The notes: a model not told the origin generated them from the letters alone. Counted from the stretch's first letter, positions 1 to 10,434 are shown. The stretch: DNA of 64,000 nucleotides from Fulvia fulva (GCF_020509005.1 NC_063020.1:2790001-2854000); one strand, 5' to 3'. Program-made: numbers and translations.

Positions 1-1831
1 AATTCGTAAGGGGTATATAGATTTTAGAGAAGTTCTATATAAACCTTCGATAGAAGTTTCCGAACCTAAGGAATACTTATATATCCTTTAGGCATATTAG
101 AGCAAGCTAGTTCTTAACTACGTCGACCTTTTCTAGGTCTATACGGATACCGTCGACTCCTATAATAACACTCAGGTACTTCGTCTCTGTTTAGGAGAAC
201 TCGTATTTGTCGATATCTAACTATAGGCCGGCTTTAGGTATACGTTATAGTACTTTACGTACGTATTATATATATTCCTCGAATATGTCGCTAAAGATTA
301 GGATATTATCTAGATATACTAGATAGAAGTTATCGAGATACTCCCTAAGCGTATCGTTAATATATAATTAGAATGTTCCTAGAGTATTATATAGGCCGAA
401 AGGCATTACTTTACACTCGAATTGACTATAGCGAGTACTAAACGTAGTTTTCTATTCGTAGCCCTCCGTAATACGAATGCGGCTAAAGATAGAGATAATA
501 TCGAGTTTAGTAAAGTACTTCTTCCTATTTAGGCGGTTTAGCGTTTCTTAGAATAGCGGTATAAGGTATCTACTTTTGACCGTAAGGGCGTTAACAGCTC
601 TATAGTCAATATAGACCCGTAGACCGCCGCCTAGTTTACGTATAATTAGTACTAGTATAGAAGCCGGGCTCGTACTTTGTTATATCGCTCTAGATTCTAG
701 CTAATCGTCGACCTACTTCTTAATTACCTTATTCTCGCGAGACGACATTACGTATAGCCGCTTAAAAGGAGGGGACTTAGTTTCGTCTTTAAGGTATATT
801 TTATAGTCTTTACTAGGGCGGTAAGGTAGGATCTTCGATACATCCTAACGGTTAAAACAGTTCTCTAAATCGTATAGTTCCTAGGGTAAGTAGACCTTAG
901 TATCTTAGTCCTTATCTTTGCCTTTTATAAATCTATCGAAGTCGCTATTCACTATTATTATACATACTGTTAAGGGGTTTACTAACTATACCTTTCGAGG
1001 GTTTATAGCGTAGAGCCTAGTAGGATCGAAGTCTTACCTAGTCGCTACTATTACGTAGGCTCGTAATAGATTAGCGTAGTACTTCTAACTAGGTAGTATA
1101 ATCTATATTATATAGACTTCCGCTCCTTTCTTACGAGCTAGTTCTACTACGTAGGCCGCGGGAGATGTTTATAATATCGATCTCTAGTTCTAGTTCGACA
1201 ACTCGTTACTTTTGTTTCGTATATCGGTACGGTCGCTTTAACGTCTTAATACCGTCTACCGGTAACGGTTATCGAGTATACGTACGGAAGTTATCCTCTT
1301 TGTTCTCGAACGTCGTATAGAACTATAGTTAGGGTATATACTTAGGTAACGATAGCGTAGGAGCGGTGAATTCGTCGGAGTTATCTTCTACTATTAGCGG
1401 TCGATAATTGCCTAATAGTACTAGCGTAGCTAGATAGTTAATAGACTATACTATTAGGTACTTATTAGACCTCTAGTTTGCCTTATAGGTACGGTATTTC
1501 AAATGATTCATTATTATAATGCCCTTCTCCTATTATATCTCTAGTTTATAGTCTACGAACTAACTAGAGCCGAGCACAATGTTATACTCTAGTAATTCTA
1601 CTAAATAGTAGCTAAGGATTTCGACGTAGCCGCCGATATTAAAAGGAAAGTACGTAGACTCGGTAATAAGCTCGTTAGCGGAGCCGCTATTAGCTAGTCC
1701 TAATTAAACAGGTTCTTCCTAGACTCGAGGAAGATTATATATACGAGCGTATATAGAATTTATATACTAAGAGGTAGTACTATAATTAAGGAAGGTAAGA
1801 GCTTAATTACTATCTATACTACTAGGCATTA
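1..1831 (-). pseudogene. RIP-degraded Ty3/Gypsy pol fragment (Gypsy G), cut by the window edge
   Basis: Read on the minus strand with TAG taken as former Gln, the first 800 bases give a Gypsy reverse transcriptase: a [18 protein letters not shown] block near 590-650 and a catalytic box YLDN at 305-316, where the second Asp has become Asn, as RIP (G to A) would do. The part at about 800-1830 is upstream coding sequence (protease or gag region) too damaged to assign. RNase H and integrase would lie off the left edge. No open frame of useful length survives. The right boundary is set by the LTR of another element at 1832. That this is a separate family from F is inferred. Confidence 0.75.
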
Positions 1832-2016
1832 TATTATAAGTAGGTATAAGTACGTAGTCGAGTAAGGTATAAGTCGAATAGATGTTCTATCTAAGGGAGG
1901 CGCGGAGGGCGCGAGAGTTATATACGGGCGCTAAGCCGCTAGTCGGATTAGTTAGTAGGCGCGAGGTCTAGGTACGTACCCGCGGGTTTAAGTAGGTATA
2001 CGCCGGTATAGTAATA
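1832..2016 (-). repeat. 3' LTR of RIP-degraded Gypsy F, copy 1 (185 bp)
   Basis: The same 185-bp sequence recurs at 51705-51889 with scattered CA/TG-to-TA changes. Both copies are followed on their right by a run of C (ctaccccccc), which on the minus strand is a polypurine tract directly before the LTR, so this is a 3' LTR of a minus-oriented element. The ends read ta...ta, consistent with an original TG...CA altered by RIP. Confidence 0.8.
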
Positions 2017-3568
2017 CTACCCCCCCTCTTAAAGTGCGCTCCGGAGCACTCTCCTCTCCTCTTATATCTATCGTATCTATTATATCTCCTATTGCCTTCG
2101 TGAATACCTTATTATATATTAGACTATACGTATCGCTCTCTTTCTTATAAGCCCGGAGGCCTCGTTCTACCGGTATTAGAGCTATCGCTACTTATACTAG
2201 TTAGCGCGCTATATATATACCTATAGCATTCTTATTCGGTATCTAGTCTAAAGGTAGTTAAAAACTAGGTAGCTTAGTCGCTCTCGGGTAGTTATAGTAA
2301 AAGTCGGCTACGGAGGCGGCGGTAGTCTCGATAACCTAGTCCGTAGCTTTATAGAATAGCTTATTATATCTAATATATTTTACTAAGTATTCCTAATATA
2401 GCTATTTACCTCCTACCGGTATTAGTACTCGCGGCTATCTCTTCTTATAGTCTAGAATTTGCTTAACTTCCTATTAATCGGGTTCGGCGCGATCGGCTTC
2501 GTATTATTCGTCGTCGATAATTCGGATCGTTAGCAGTACGGGTTATTTCTGTCCTATAACCGGCGGATAAACTAGTATAAGAAGGTATAAGTAAAAGCGA
2601 TTATCGATATTTAAAGTAGGTAGGAGCTCTACTTTATAAGTATTACCCGGTAGTACCTCCGTAATTACGTACGGTCTAGACTACTATACGTCTATCTTAC
2701 TAGAAGGTCTCTCTATCGTCTAGTTCTTAGTACTTACCTATACTTCGTCGCCTTCGGCGTACCGTAGTATAGGTATACGCGTCTAGTTTACGTACTTAGC
2801 TTAGACTACTTATACTAAGGCTATCTACTATCGTAAGTATTAGTATATCTCTTATATCTTAGCCGTAAACTTGTCCGCGGACTCGGCGTCTAGTCGCTAT
2901 TTATGTAGCATTAGTAGTATAGGCAATTCTAAGTCGAACTTAGAGAACCTTAGATTACGCCTAGTATTAGTATAGAACGGTAAGACGCCTATTATTACGG
3001 ATACTATATTGTTTACTATAAACTTAGCTAATAGAGTCTAATCTAGCTAGTCGCCCTAGGTATAGTTAATAAAGATACGTAGGTATTACTCTATTACTTT
3101 ATTCGTATTCTCCGACTGTCTATCTATTTCTAGGTAGAATAATAAAGATAGCTTTCGACTAATACTACGTAGCGCGTATATCCTACGCTAGAATACGGAA
3201 ACCTATTACGTACTACGATCCGAGACAATAGACTTCGGGAGCCTATATCTACTAAATACGTACTTAAGGAATACTAGTACGTAATACTCTACTACTATCG
3301 AGATGATAGGAATAATATGTCGCTCCTTAGTTAAGCAGTATATAACGGTTATAATATTCTCGTACGTTTGTCCGTCGACTACGCTTATTCCCTTCGGTAG
3401 TTTGACTACGAAGTTAATAGAGATATCCTCCTAAGCGCTAAATAGTACTAGTAGCGGTCTTAATAGCCCTAGGTACTAGATATTAGTGTTCTTATTCGTA
3501 CGGTAAGCGCGGTAGGCACGTATATAGCTCTTAATAAATCGTACGATATCTAGCTAGTATTAACGAGC
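2017..3568 (-). pseudogene. RIP-degraded Gypsy F copy 1, integrase-end pol fragment
   Basis: Minus-strand translation across about 3280-3430 gives an integrase core with the order INFVVKLPKG, then TVIYCLTKERHIIPI, matching the usual MDF...LP...VVDRLTK.RHFIP pattern with the first catalytic Asp changed to Asn. The segment starts with a polypurine tract (minus strand, 2017-2031), then C-terminal integrase sequence. About 880 bp (roughly 2120-3003) are collinear with 63125-64000. RNase H and RT are missing because the copy breaks off at about 3568 against unrelated sequence. It is dead: stops occur every few codons. Confidence 0.8.
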
Positions 3569-3851
3569 TAAGGGCCCCCTTTAGACCCTGAAATTTGCGC
3601 GTCGAATCTCGTTAACCTTTAACGGTTAGTTACGTAGTAGGGGTGTATAGGGGTACTACTAAGATATATATAGTTAGGAGGCGACCTTAGTAGGAAGCTA
3701 GGATTTACGAAGAATCTCTCTATAAGGCGAAAATACGGGAATCTAAAAATTTTAGATTTATTATCTTTTAGGACCACTATATATATTTCACGGCCCGTAG
3801 GCCGGTAAGTATATACACCTACGCGTAAGCCATCCTAAGGTCACTAGGCGC
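3569..3851. other. Unassigned segment (left part) hosting Copia-1 copy 1
   Basis: No coding frame or LTR was recognised. It opens with gggccccctttagaccctg, and its other part, past the Copia insertion (10647-10715), ends in a G-rich stretch that partly matches the inverted opening once C-to-T and G-to-A changes are allowed. A small inverted-repeat element of about 350 bp is one reading, but it is weak. Bases 3847-3851 (ggcgc) are the left target-site duplication of Copia-1 copy 1. Confidence 0.3.
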
Positions 3852-4058
3852 TATCACGTTAGAAGTGTGGGAAGTTATTGTACGGGCTCATATAGGGTGT
3901 TTCAAAAGCAGGTTGTGTATTGCATGTGTCTATCTAGAATGGACAAGTGTTGCTCTTGAAGAGGCTGCAGGTGACTAATCAGTCACCTGATTCTTAGCGT
4001 ACGTGGCCTCAAGTTTTGATGATGGGATGTTGCCCATGTGCACGCTCGGATCGCGACA
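3852..4058 (-). repeat. 3' LTR of Copia-1 copy 1
   Basis: It appears identical over 207 bp to 10435-10641. It contains a perfect 9-bp inverted repeat with a 4-base loop at 3968-3989 (caggtgact / agtcacctg). The C at 3968 is diagnostic: both LTRs of this copy have C, both LTRs of copy 2 have T. Confidence 0.97.
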
Positions 4059-4314
4059 CACCCCCTCAGCTCGTGCGCTGGAGTGAATGAGCTGATTCCC
4101 ATGTGATCGCGTGCACCCTGTCATAACTACCCCCCCTATCTATGGCAGTGACGTCAGGCCCTCGGTGTTGCTGCTGCTGCAGTGAGGGTAAGTCAGCTGT
4201 TTCAAGTGAAGTGAGGTTAGGTGAGTGAGGTGAGCTTTGTACCCCTTCCCTCATTCCTCACTTTCACTGCTGCCATTGTTACCTATATAATAAAGCATAG
4301 AATGTGTGACTGTT

Positions 4315-4416
4315 GCCGGTGAGATGGCTCAGGTGATGGTCCCGTTGCACGGACTTTCACTTGAGTGTGCAATCATCTCACCCACCGGCAAACATCAGAG
4401 GTCCTGAGTTCAATCC
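4315..4416 (+). ncRNA. tRNA-like, pol III promoter-bearing sequence (SINE-like) antisense to Copia-1
   Basis: A box candidate tggctcaggtgatgg (4325-4339) matches TRGCNNAG perfectly at its start. B box candidate gagttcaatcc (4406-4416) matches GWTCRANNC and sits in a T-arm-like hairpin cctg...cagg. Bases 4315-4326 (gccggtgagatg) pair with catctcac-cca-ccggc at 4374-4389, and an inner stem ttgcac/gtgcaa folds within. The A-to-B spacing of about 80 nt is long for a tRNA but acceptable for an intron-bearing or SINE-type gene. It is unlikely to be a working tRNA: no normal acceptor closure includes the T arm. Transcription by pol III is inferred. Confidence 0.5.
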
Positions 4417-4670
4417 AGGGGTAGCCTTAGTCCTATCGTATGCTTAAACATATATTGTCGTCCGCTCAACTTATTGAATTGTCCGATAATTGCTCTGTGC
4501 CAAGTTATTTCGCTCCGGCGAATGGTGAGAGAGCTCGCTCTGCCCCTGGGGAGTATGAGATACTAGTCAGTGGCGCAATGCACTGGGCTGTCTACGACAG
4601 AGCTTGCACCATGTGAGGTGTAATGGGGCTCCAATGGGTAACACCGGAGCAACGGTATCGGAAAGTTGAA

Positions 4671-4691
4671 AAGGCACCTTCGGGGTGCCTT
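4671..4691 (+). other. UUCG-tetraloop hairpin downstream of the tRNA-like sequence
   Basis: The sequence aaggcacc-ttcg-gggtgcctt (written with separators) forms an 8-bp stem closed by the very stable UUCG tetraloop. It is followed at 4702-4705 by tttt in copy 1 (tttc in copy 2), which could end a pol III transcript in copy 1. It is conserved at 17139-17159. Confidence 0.7.
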
Positions 4692-5116
4692 GCTTTCTGC
4701 ACTTTTAAAGGTCCATCACCTCAGGGTGGTGACACCTTTTTGTTTTGGGCAAGTGTGTGCTATGTGTGAGGTGCGAAAGCAGCGGATGATGTGGTGACAA
4801 GGTGGTAGTGTTGTAGCTAGCAGCAAGTTGGAGGCGTTTCTCGCTTTCTGATTGGACGCGCTGCTGCTAGTGACAGGGGTGTTTCTCGCCCTTGCGCTGT
4901 TAGCCAATGGGAGTCCGAGAAACACCTGTTGATGATGGTGCCAGGGCCGCACCGGTGAATGGTGGATGCTTTGCCCTGGCTTCGTTGTCGTCTACAGCAT
5001 TGGTGGCTGCTGGTGGCCGTGTTTTGCGCCTGCTGGCGCTTCTAGAGAGGTGTCCGTAAAGATGAAGCCGTTCGGTGTTCGTTTCGAGATGAGGTGAGGC
5101 CGCTGCTGCGGGCTTC

Positions 5117-8100
5117 TCAGGCGTCTGTTGGCCCGTTACCTCCTGATGCGGCTGCAGAGGGCACTGAGGTGCGTGGGTCTACGCCTTCCTCAGCCATATT
5201 GAGCAGCTTGACGAAGTGCTTGTGCTTCTGTGGTGGAAGCAGCTTGGTCAGCCCGTCTGCAGGCATGTCGTTGGTGCTGAGATACTTGATCTCAATGTCT
5301 CCGCGCTGGTCTCGCTGTCGGAGCCAGTGGTGGTGGATGTCAACGTGGCGTAGCTTCGTGTCAAGCTTTTGCCCTTGTTGGTTGACAAGGCGGATGGTCT
5401 GCGTGTTGTCGCAGTACAAGTGGGTGCGCTGATTGAACTGAAGGTGTATCTCAGCGAAGACTCGTTCCCACTGTATGAGCTCTGAGGCGGCTTGCGAAAG
5501 CCCGAGTAGCTCAGCCTCTGTTGAGGACTTGGTGACAGTGATTTGTTTAGATGCCTTATAATCCACTGGTCCACCGAACAGCATGAAGACCCAGCCATTT
5601 GAGCTGGTCCTGTCATTATTCATGCCGTAGGACGCGTCCGATGCTCCAAAGAACTCGTGGTTGCTACCGAGGTGCTCTGGTTGGCTGTGAAGGCCAGTGA
5701 TGTGTTTGCTGGCGCCATATACAAGGCAGAGGTTCTTGGTCTCCAGGAGATAGCGCAAGCACTGATCTGCAAGCTTGAGGTGTGTCTCAGTTGGCTTGGT
5801 CAGATACTGCGATAGCATGGACAAGGAAAAGGCGATGTCAGGCCGCGTGTGTGTGGCGGCGAAGTTGAGGGATCCTATACGTTGTTGGTACGCAAGGATG
5901 GCGATAGAGGTGGGTTGATGACCCTCTGGAACGGTCCAATCAAGGTGTTGATCTACTGGCACTGTCGTTTTGCGTGCATTCGTGGATATGCTGAATTTGG
6001 CGGCTAGCTTCTCAATGTAGTCTTCTTGAGAGAGCCACAGCAAGCGCTTGTTTCTGTCGCGCGTAACCTTGATTCCTAGGAACCAGGAGAGATCACCGAG
6101 CTCGTGCATCTCGTACTTGGCAAGCAGCCGCTGCTTGATGTTGGCAGCATGGGCCTTGTGCTTGCGGTGGTAGAGCATAACCAGGTCGTCAACGTAAAAG
6201 AAGAACATAACCTTGTTGTCATGGTAGATGCATTCGGAGTCCGACAGGGGTACTAGTCCAAGGGAGGCCAGCGTCTCGGTTAGGGAGTTGTACCACAATA
6301 AAGGGGACTCCTTCAGACCGTAGAGGGCCTTGACCAGCTTGAGGGCGTGTCCATGGGATGGCCTGTCGATTCCAGGAGGTGGTTGCAGATACATGGTGTA
6401 TGGCAGGTCCGAGTTCAGGAAGGCGTTGACAACATCGAATTGTTCGGCTTCTAGGTCGAAGCTCGCGGCCATAGCACAGCAGAGGCGGAACATGCTTGCT
6501 GGCAGTGTGGCGGCGTATGTGTCTAAGTGTGTTCCTTGCAAATCGCCTCTTGCGCATAGCCTAGCCTTGAAGCTCTTCAGCATGCCGTGCTCGTCCAGTT
6601 TGTATTTGTACACCCACTTGAGCGGCAGTAGTGGCTGAAGTCCCTCCTCTTGCTGAGCATCCTGATCCTTCTCTTCCTTTGTTGCCCATCTGAATGTGCC
6701 TGTTGCCAGGGCTTTGGCAAACTCCTTGGCCATAGCTTCGATCCACTGTTGGGAGAAGCGGTGTTTCATAGCGGCTCGGTAGTTAGAAGGTTCGGGCGGA
6801 AGGTCATCGCGGTGCATGGAGGTAGTGGTGTTGACACGCCTTAGAGGGCTGTTGCCTCTTCGTGTAGGGCTTCGATCGCTCTTGTCGCGATAGGCGCGTG
6901 TTCTGGGTCGTATGCCGGACATCTGGCCGATGATTACATTAGCGACCATGATCTGGTGCAGTGCATGGTGGAAGTAGGCCGTTCGTAGGCGCTTTCCATT
7001 CTCTGTGACTGCATAGTTGGACTCCTCTGGTGTGTAGAGCTCTGGCTCTAGGGGGAAGAGTGGTGTGTTGGACGCGTTGTGTGTTAACGCGTCTTCTGGT
7101 GGTGTGAATGTGAATGGATATGGCTCGCGATCAGGGTCCGTGATGCCCATGATCTCCTCACGGTCTTCTGCGGTGAGGGCATCCATTATCTGCTGCTGCA
7201 GGGTATCGTAGTAGTCAGTGGTGTTGGGTGCTGACTGCTGTGTGTTGTCTTGAGTCACGTGATCTGTTACGTGCTCGATTTGCCGGTCTTTTTGGTTATA
7301 TGTTGCTGACTCGCGGTGTTGCGGCCAGTGTGGTTCTTGCCCAAGGAGCTTTTGGTGGGCGTCTCGAGGTTGTTGGGTGTGCGGCTGCTGAGCCTGTTCT
7401 TCCACCCCCTCGGCCTGTGCTGTGTCTTGCTCGTGATGAGCGACATACAGGTCGTAGTATTGTTCAGGCTCTTCAGCCGGTTCCGCTGTTGCGATGTTCT
7501 CGACAGGGGTCGTGTACCCTGCTGTCAGGCGTGATGGGTCATAGAACGTGGTCTCATCGAAGAGGACGTCCTTGACTCGCATAACCCTATCTTTTGATGG
7601 GTCCCATACGCGGTAGATATTAGTGGAGTCGTATCCCACAAGGTAGCCTATGAGCGCTCTCTCTTGGAGTTTCTCGCTCTTGCCAGGCTGATCTGGTCCA
7701 TGGATGAACACGTATGCAAGGGAGCCATACACCACCATGTGACCCACGTTCGGAATTCGTCCTGTTGCCAATTCGAATGGGGTCTTCCAGCCCTTTGACT
7801 GGATAGGGGATCGCCAGAGGATGTACACCGCTGCTGCAGTGCATTCTGGCCAAAGCTTTTCCGGCAATCGTGCGTGGATGCGAATGGTTCTGCTCATGGT
7901 GATGATCAGAGCTCCAGCTCTTTCTGCTGGGTCCTGCGCAGGCGCGTATTCCGCGGTTGCGTGCCATTCAATCTTGTTGTTGTTGATGACTGAGCGAAAC
8001 ACCTTCCCAATGGCGGGCTCGTTGTCGCTGTAGAAGCATACGAACCTGCGACCAATGAAGTTGATGAAGCTCAGCAGGCTGTTGAAGCAAGCCAACACCG

Positions 8101-10270
8101 ATTGCTGATCCCTGTTCTTGATGGTGAACTGGAAGTGTCCATGGGTATCCAGATCGTAGAAGTGGACGAGGTACCTGTCACCGTTGTAGGCGACAGTGAA
8201 TTCTGCCAAGTCCATGGCCATGTGGCCGTATGGGGTCATCACCCTGATGGGCTGAGACCGATTGTGCACCTTGTGAGCTTTGCTAAGCCCACATGCTCTG
8301 CAATGTGCAGTGAGGGGTGCGCTTGGACCATCGTTAATGATCACCCCCTCAACTCTGAGCGGCAACTGCTTGATGCGTTCAGCGCCAATGTGACCAAAGA
8401 TTTGATGCCACTGGCGGCCAGAGAGCTTTCGGCGTTTGATGGGGGTCCTGCTGGACGTAGCTGCACCTTGAGTGCCCCCAGTGCTGTTCATGACTGCGAG
8501 AACGGTGCGATCACCATCCTCTTGAGCAGTTGGAGATGCTGCGCTGTTGGCAGGTTCATCGCCGATGTTTGCACCCCTGCCAATAGTGCTGATGAAGTGC
8601 GCGTTGCGCATCTTTTCAGTGACCTTCGGCAGTACTAGGCCCTCTTTTGTAGGCCATTGGTAAATGATGGGTGACTTAGGTGGTGTGACCACCTTGAAGA
8701 AAGGGATTGTACCAGTAGGGCGGTGTAGGTCCATCAATTTAGTGTCGTTGTGCCACATTGAATTGCTGCGTCCGTGCCACCAGAGTCCGGCTCTTTCCAT
8801 GCGTGTGTGAGAGATGACGTTCACATGAAAGCCTGGGCAGTAAGCCACATCCAGCAAGGTGAATGAATGGCCCCCAATTGACATATGAACGCGCCCTAAC
8901 GCTGCAATTGGAAAGGTGGTTGTTCCAGCCTGGATTTCTGAGGTGGTGAGGCGCTCTGCAATGAACTCTACACCCTCCTGGTCATGATGATTGATCACAT
9001 GAGTGTCTGAACAGTTATCATACACCCAGCAATCCCTGAAGTTGACGCTCAACTTGCTAATTGAGCTAGAAAGAACAGTAAGGCCAACAAAGCCCTTATC
9101 GCTTGGTGATGCCTTCTCCGCATCAGCAATAGCCTTGTCACGTTCCTGGTCCTTGCGATTGTTGCGATTCAACACGCCAAGCAGACGCTCGCCGTCGTCG
9201 CTCAAGCAGTAGTTGATGAAGTTTTTCCAGTACTTCTTCCACTGCTCTGAGCGCTGATCCTTTGCTGGGCGCTTGTCGGGGTTGATCACATCGCATGAGA
9301 ACAGGCCCTTGTGACAGGTGTCCTTGGGCTCGCCGGTGATGTTCCAGCAGCCGCTTGGCCTGTTGTTGTCCTTGTCTTTGTTCTTGTCGCCGCGGCTGCT
9401 GCCACGACCCTTGTCACCGCGGCTGTTGCCACGGTTGTCACCACGGCTGCTGCCACGGTCACCCTCCTTTTGACCAGCACCTGTGGGTGCTGTTTCATCC
9501 TCTGCTTCTGCTGAGGTTTCTCCGGAGAAGGTTGCGAAGACTGATCGACCGTTGGTTGTTGCTGGTGCGGTGTCGCGTATCCATTCGAGGTAACGCTCAG
9601 TAAGCTTTTGTAGTGACATTTTGTCACGCTTCCACTCGTTGTATAGAGAAGCACCGTAGGCTGGAGCCTGCTTCTGCTGAATAGCAAGTAGGAAGTGTCT
9701 ACTAAGGTCGTCGTACTCGGCGTGGTTGCACTTAAGCATCTTGGTCTGCAAAACTAACCAGTCTGAGCACCAGTCATCGATTCTGCGTGCGCTAGCCTTC
9801 TGAAGCCTAGACAGCTCAAGCGTGAGCTGCCGCTTACGCAGCATATCGTCTGGACCATACTGATCCTTGAGAGCCTGGTATTTCGCTCTAAGGGTGTTCT
9901 GGCCGTGCATTAGCTCTTGCCCTAGCTCTGTCGTCGTACGGATGAGGTAGGTAATGAGCTTTGATCGCGCAGCAGCAAAGATGTCGTACATCCGTTGCCT
10001 TCGGTCTGCGTCTGTTTGTCGTAGCTTGATGAGATCTCTTGATGTAGCGTCTCCTGCCGTGTACGCTTGTTGGATTTCCTCAAACGTCAAGTGAGTAGGC
10101 TCTGTTGGCTCGTTACTCAGTTGGTGAGGATCCACATACTTCCAGACATTCAAAGACTCTGCGTAGAGCTCTAGCTGACGGTCAAACTTGTCCCATTGGT
10201 CATGGCTCTTCAGAACCACGGTACCCTGAGGTAGGGCACCGGTAGTCACCGGCGTCTCGGTAGTGGCCAT
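5117..10270 (-). CDS. Copia-1 Gag-Pol polyprotein (copy 1)
   Basis: A single intact 1717-residue frame encodes the whole Copia set in the Ty1 order. The N-terminal third is Gag-like, with a Gly/Arg/Asp-rich repeat (about 260-300) but no standard CCHC knuckle. The protease motif is DNCSDTH, Asp418, with Cys where aspartic proteases have Gly. Then come the integrase zinc region (WHQIFGHIG ... CRACG) and integrase core Asp687, Asp749, Glu783. RT follows with YVDD at 1359-1362, and RNase H with Asp1545 in GASDASYG, then TKSSTEAE and HVDIHHHW. I start at ATG 10270 (G at -3 and +4); the frame is open to a TTG at 10372, which a fungus would hardly use. It differs from copy 2 at about five residues. 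Probably functional unless the protease change matters. Confidence 0.95.
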   Translation of the reverse strand: MATTETPVTTGALPQGTVVLKSHDQWDKFDRQLELYAESLNVWKYVDPHQLSNEPTEPTHLTFEEIQQAYTAGDATSRDLIKLRQTDADRRQRMYDIFAAARSKLITYLIRTTTELGQELMHGQNTLRAKYQALKDQYGPDDMLRKRQLTLELSRLQKASARRIDDWCSDWLVLQTKMLKCNHAEYDDLSRHFLLAIQQKQAPAYGASLYNEWKRDKMSLQKLTERYLEWIRDTAPATTNGRSVFATFSGETSAEAEDETAPTGAGQKEGDRGSSRGDNRGNSRGDKGRGSSRGDKNKDKDNNRPSGCWNITGEPKDTCHKGLFSCDVINPDKRPAKDQRSEQWKKYWKNFINYCLSDDGERLLGVLNRNNRKDQERDKAIADAEKASPSDKGFVGLTVLSSSISKLSVNFRDCWVYDNCSDTHVINHHDQEGVEFIAERLTTSEIQAGTTTFPIAALGRVHMSIGGHSFTLLDVAYCPGFHVNVISHTRMERAGLWWHGRSNSMWHNDTKLMDLHRPTGTIPFFKVVTPPKSPIIYQWPTKEGLVLPKVTEKMRNAHFISTIGRGANIGDEPANSAASPTAQEDGDRTVLAVMNSTGGTQGAATSSRTPIKRRKLSGRQWHQIFGHIGAERIKQLPLRVEGVIINDGPSAPLTAHCRACGLSKAHKVHNRSQPIRVMTPYGHMAMDLAEFTVAYNGDRYLVHFYDLDTHGHFQFTIKNRDQQSVLACFNSLLSFINFIGRRFVCFYSDNEPAIGKVFRSVINNNKIEWHATAEYAPAQDPAERAGALIITMSRTIRIHARLPEKLWPECTAAAVYILWRSPIQSKGWKTPFELATGRIPNVGHMVVYGSLAYVFIHGPDQPGKSEKLQERALIGYLVGYDSTNIYRVWDPSKDRVMRVKDVLFDETTFYDPSRLTAGYTTPVENIATAEPAEEPEQYYDLYVAHHEQDTAQAEGVEEQAQQPHTQQPRDAHQKLLGQEPHWPQHRESATYNQKDRQIEHVTDHVTQDNTQQSAPNTTDYYDTLQQQIMDALTAEDREEIMGITDPDREPYPFTFTPPEDALTHNASNTPLFPLEPELYTPEESNYAVTENGKRLRTAYFHHALHQIMVANVIIGQMSGIRPRTRAYRDKSDRSPTRRGNSPLRRVNTTTSMHRDDLPPEPSNYRAAMKHRFSQQWIEAMAKEFAKALATGTFRWATKEEKDQDAQQEEGLQPLLPLKWVYKYKLDEHGMLKSFKARLCARGDLQGTHLDTYAATLPASMFRLCCAMAASFDLEAEQFDVVNAFLNSDLPYTMYLQPPPGIDRPSHGHALKLVKALYGLKESPLLWYNSLTETLASLGLVPLSDSECIYHDNKVMFFFYVDDLVMLYHRKHKAHAANIKQRLLAKYEMHELGDLSWFLGIKVTRDRNKRLLWLSQEDYIEKLAAKFSISTNARKTTVPVDQHLDWTVPEGHQPTSIAILAYQQRIGSLNFAATHTRPDIAFSLSMLSQYLTKPTETHLKLADQCLRYLLETKNLCLVYGASKHITGLHSQPEHLGSNHEFFGASDASYGMNNDRTSSNGWVFMLFGGPVDYKASKQITVTKSSTEAELLGLSQAASELIQWERVFAEIHLQFNQRTHLYCDNTQTIRLVNQQGQKLDTKLRHVDIHHHWLRQRDQRGDIEIKYLSTNDMPADGLTKLLPPQKHKHFVKLLNMAEEGVDPRTSVPSAAASGGNGPTDA

Positions 10271-10410
10271 AACTGCAAAATGGGTTGTAGGCTGGTGAAA
10301 GTTCCACGCGGGTTCACTAGGCCTAGGGGATACTACTGCACTGGTTGTAGCAGTAGTGCTGTGACGATGCAAACTCTGCTTTGGGGGCTTCCTTGTCGCA
10401 GCGAATGTTA

Positions 10411-10434
10411 GTGAGCGCTAACCGGGCTCATAAC
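10411..10434 (-). promoter_or_regulatory. Primer-binding site of Copia-1 copy 1 (half-tRNA-Met type)
   Basis: Directly inside the 5' LTR, the plus strand reads ctaaccgggctcataac (10418-10434), the 5' strand and loop of a tRNA anticodon arm with anticodon CAT. The element RNA is therefore complementary to the interior of a methionine tRNA, ending in the anticodon loop. This is the internal, half-tRNA priming known from Drosophila copia, not a 3'-CCA site. Confidence 0.7.

Larger units (their letters stand above)
4059..5116 (-). other. 3' noncoding region of Copia-1 copy 1
   Basis: This is the roughly 1 kb between the pol stop and the 3' LTR. Read on the minus strand it ends in a polypurine tract (ctgagggggtg, 4059-4069). 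No conserved frame spans both Copia-1 copies, because small indels against copy 2 shift every short ORF. On the plus strand it carries a tRNA-like sequence and a UUCG hairpin, listed separately. Such a long untranslated tail is more than priming and transcription need. Confidence 0.85.

Noticed and set aside
4315..4416. A functional tRNA gene
   Set aside because: Boxes A and B are there, but the cloverleaf cannot close around the T arm and no convincing anticodon arm is seen; tRNA-like is the most that can be said.
4716..4952. Short minus-strand frames in the Copia-1 tail as an extra gene (env-like or accessory)
   Set aside because: Indels between the two copies shift the frames and no start, domain or conservation supports them.
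8102..8638. 178-codon open frame antisense to Copia-1 pol, present in both copies
   Set aside because: It lies opposite the integrase region, has no recognisable domain, and its conservation follows from the sense protein.
10271..10372. Upstream extension of Copia-1 Gag to a TTG, and of Gypsy Gag to a TTG at 54040
   Set aside because: Non-ATG starts are unlikely in a fungus; a good ATG lies downstream in each, and the Gypsy extension sits in the LTR.
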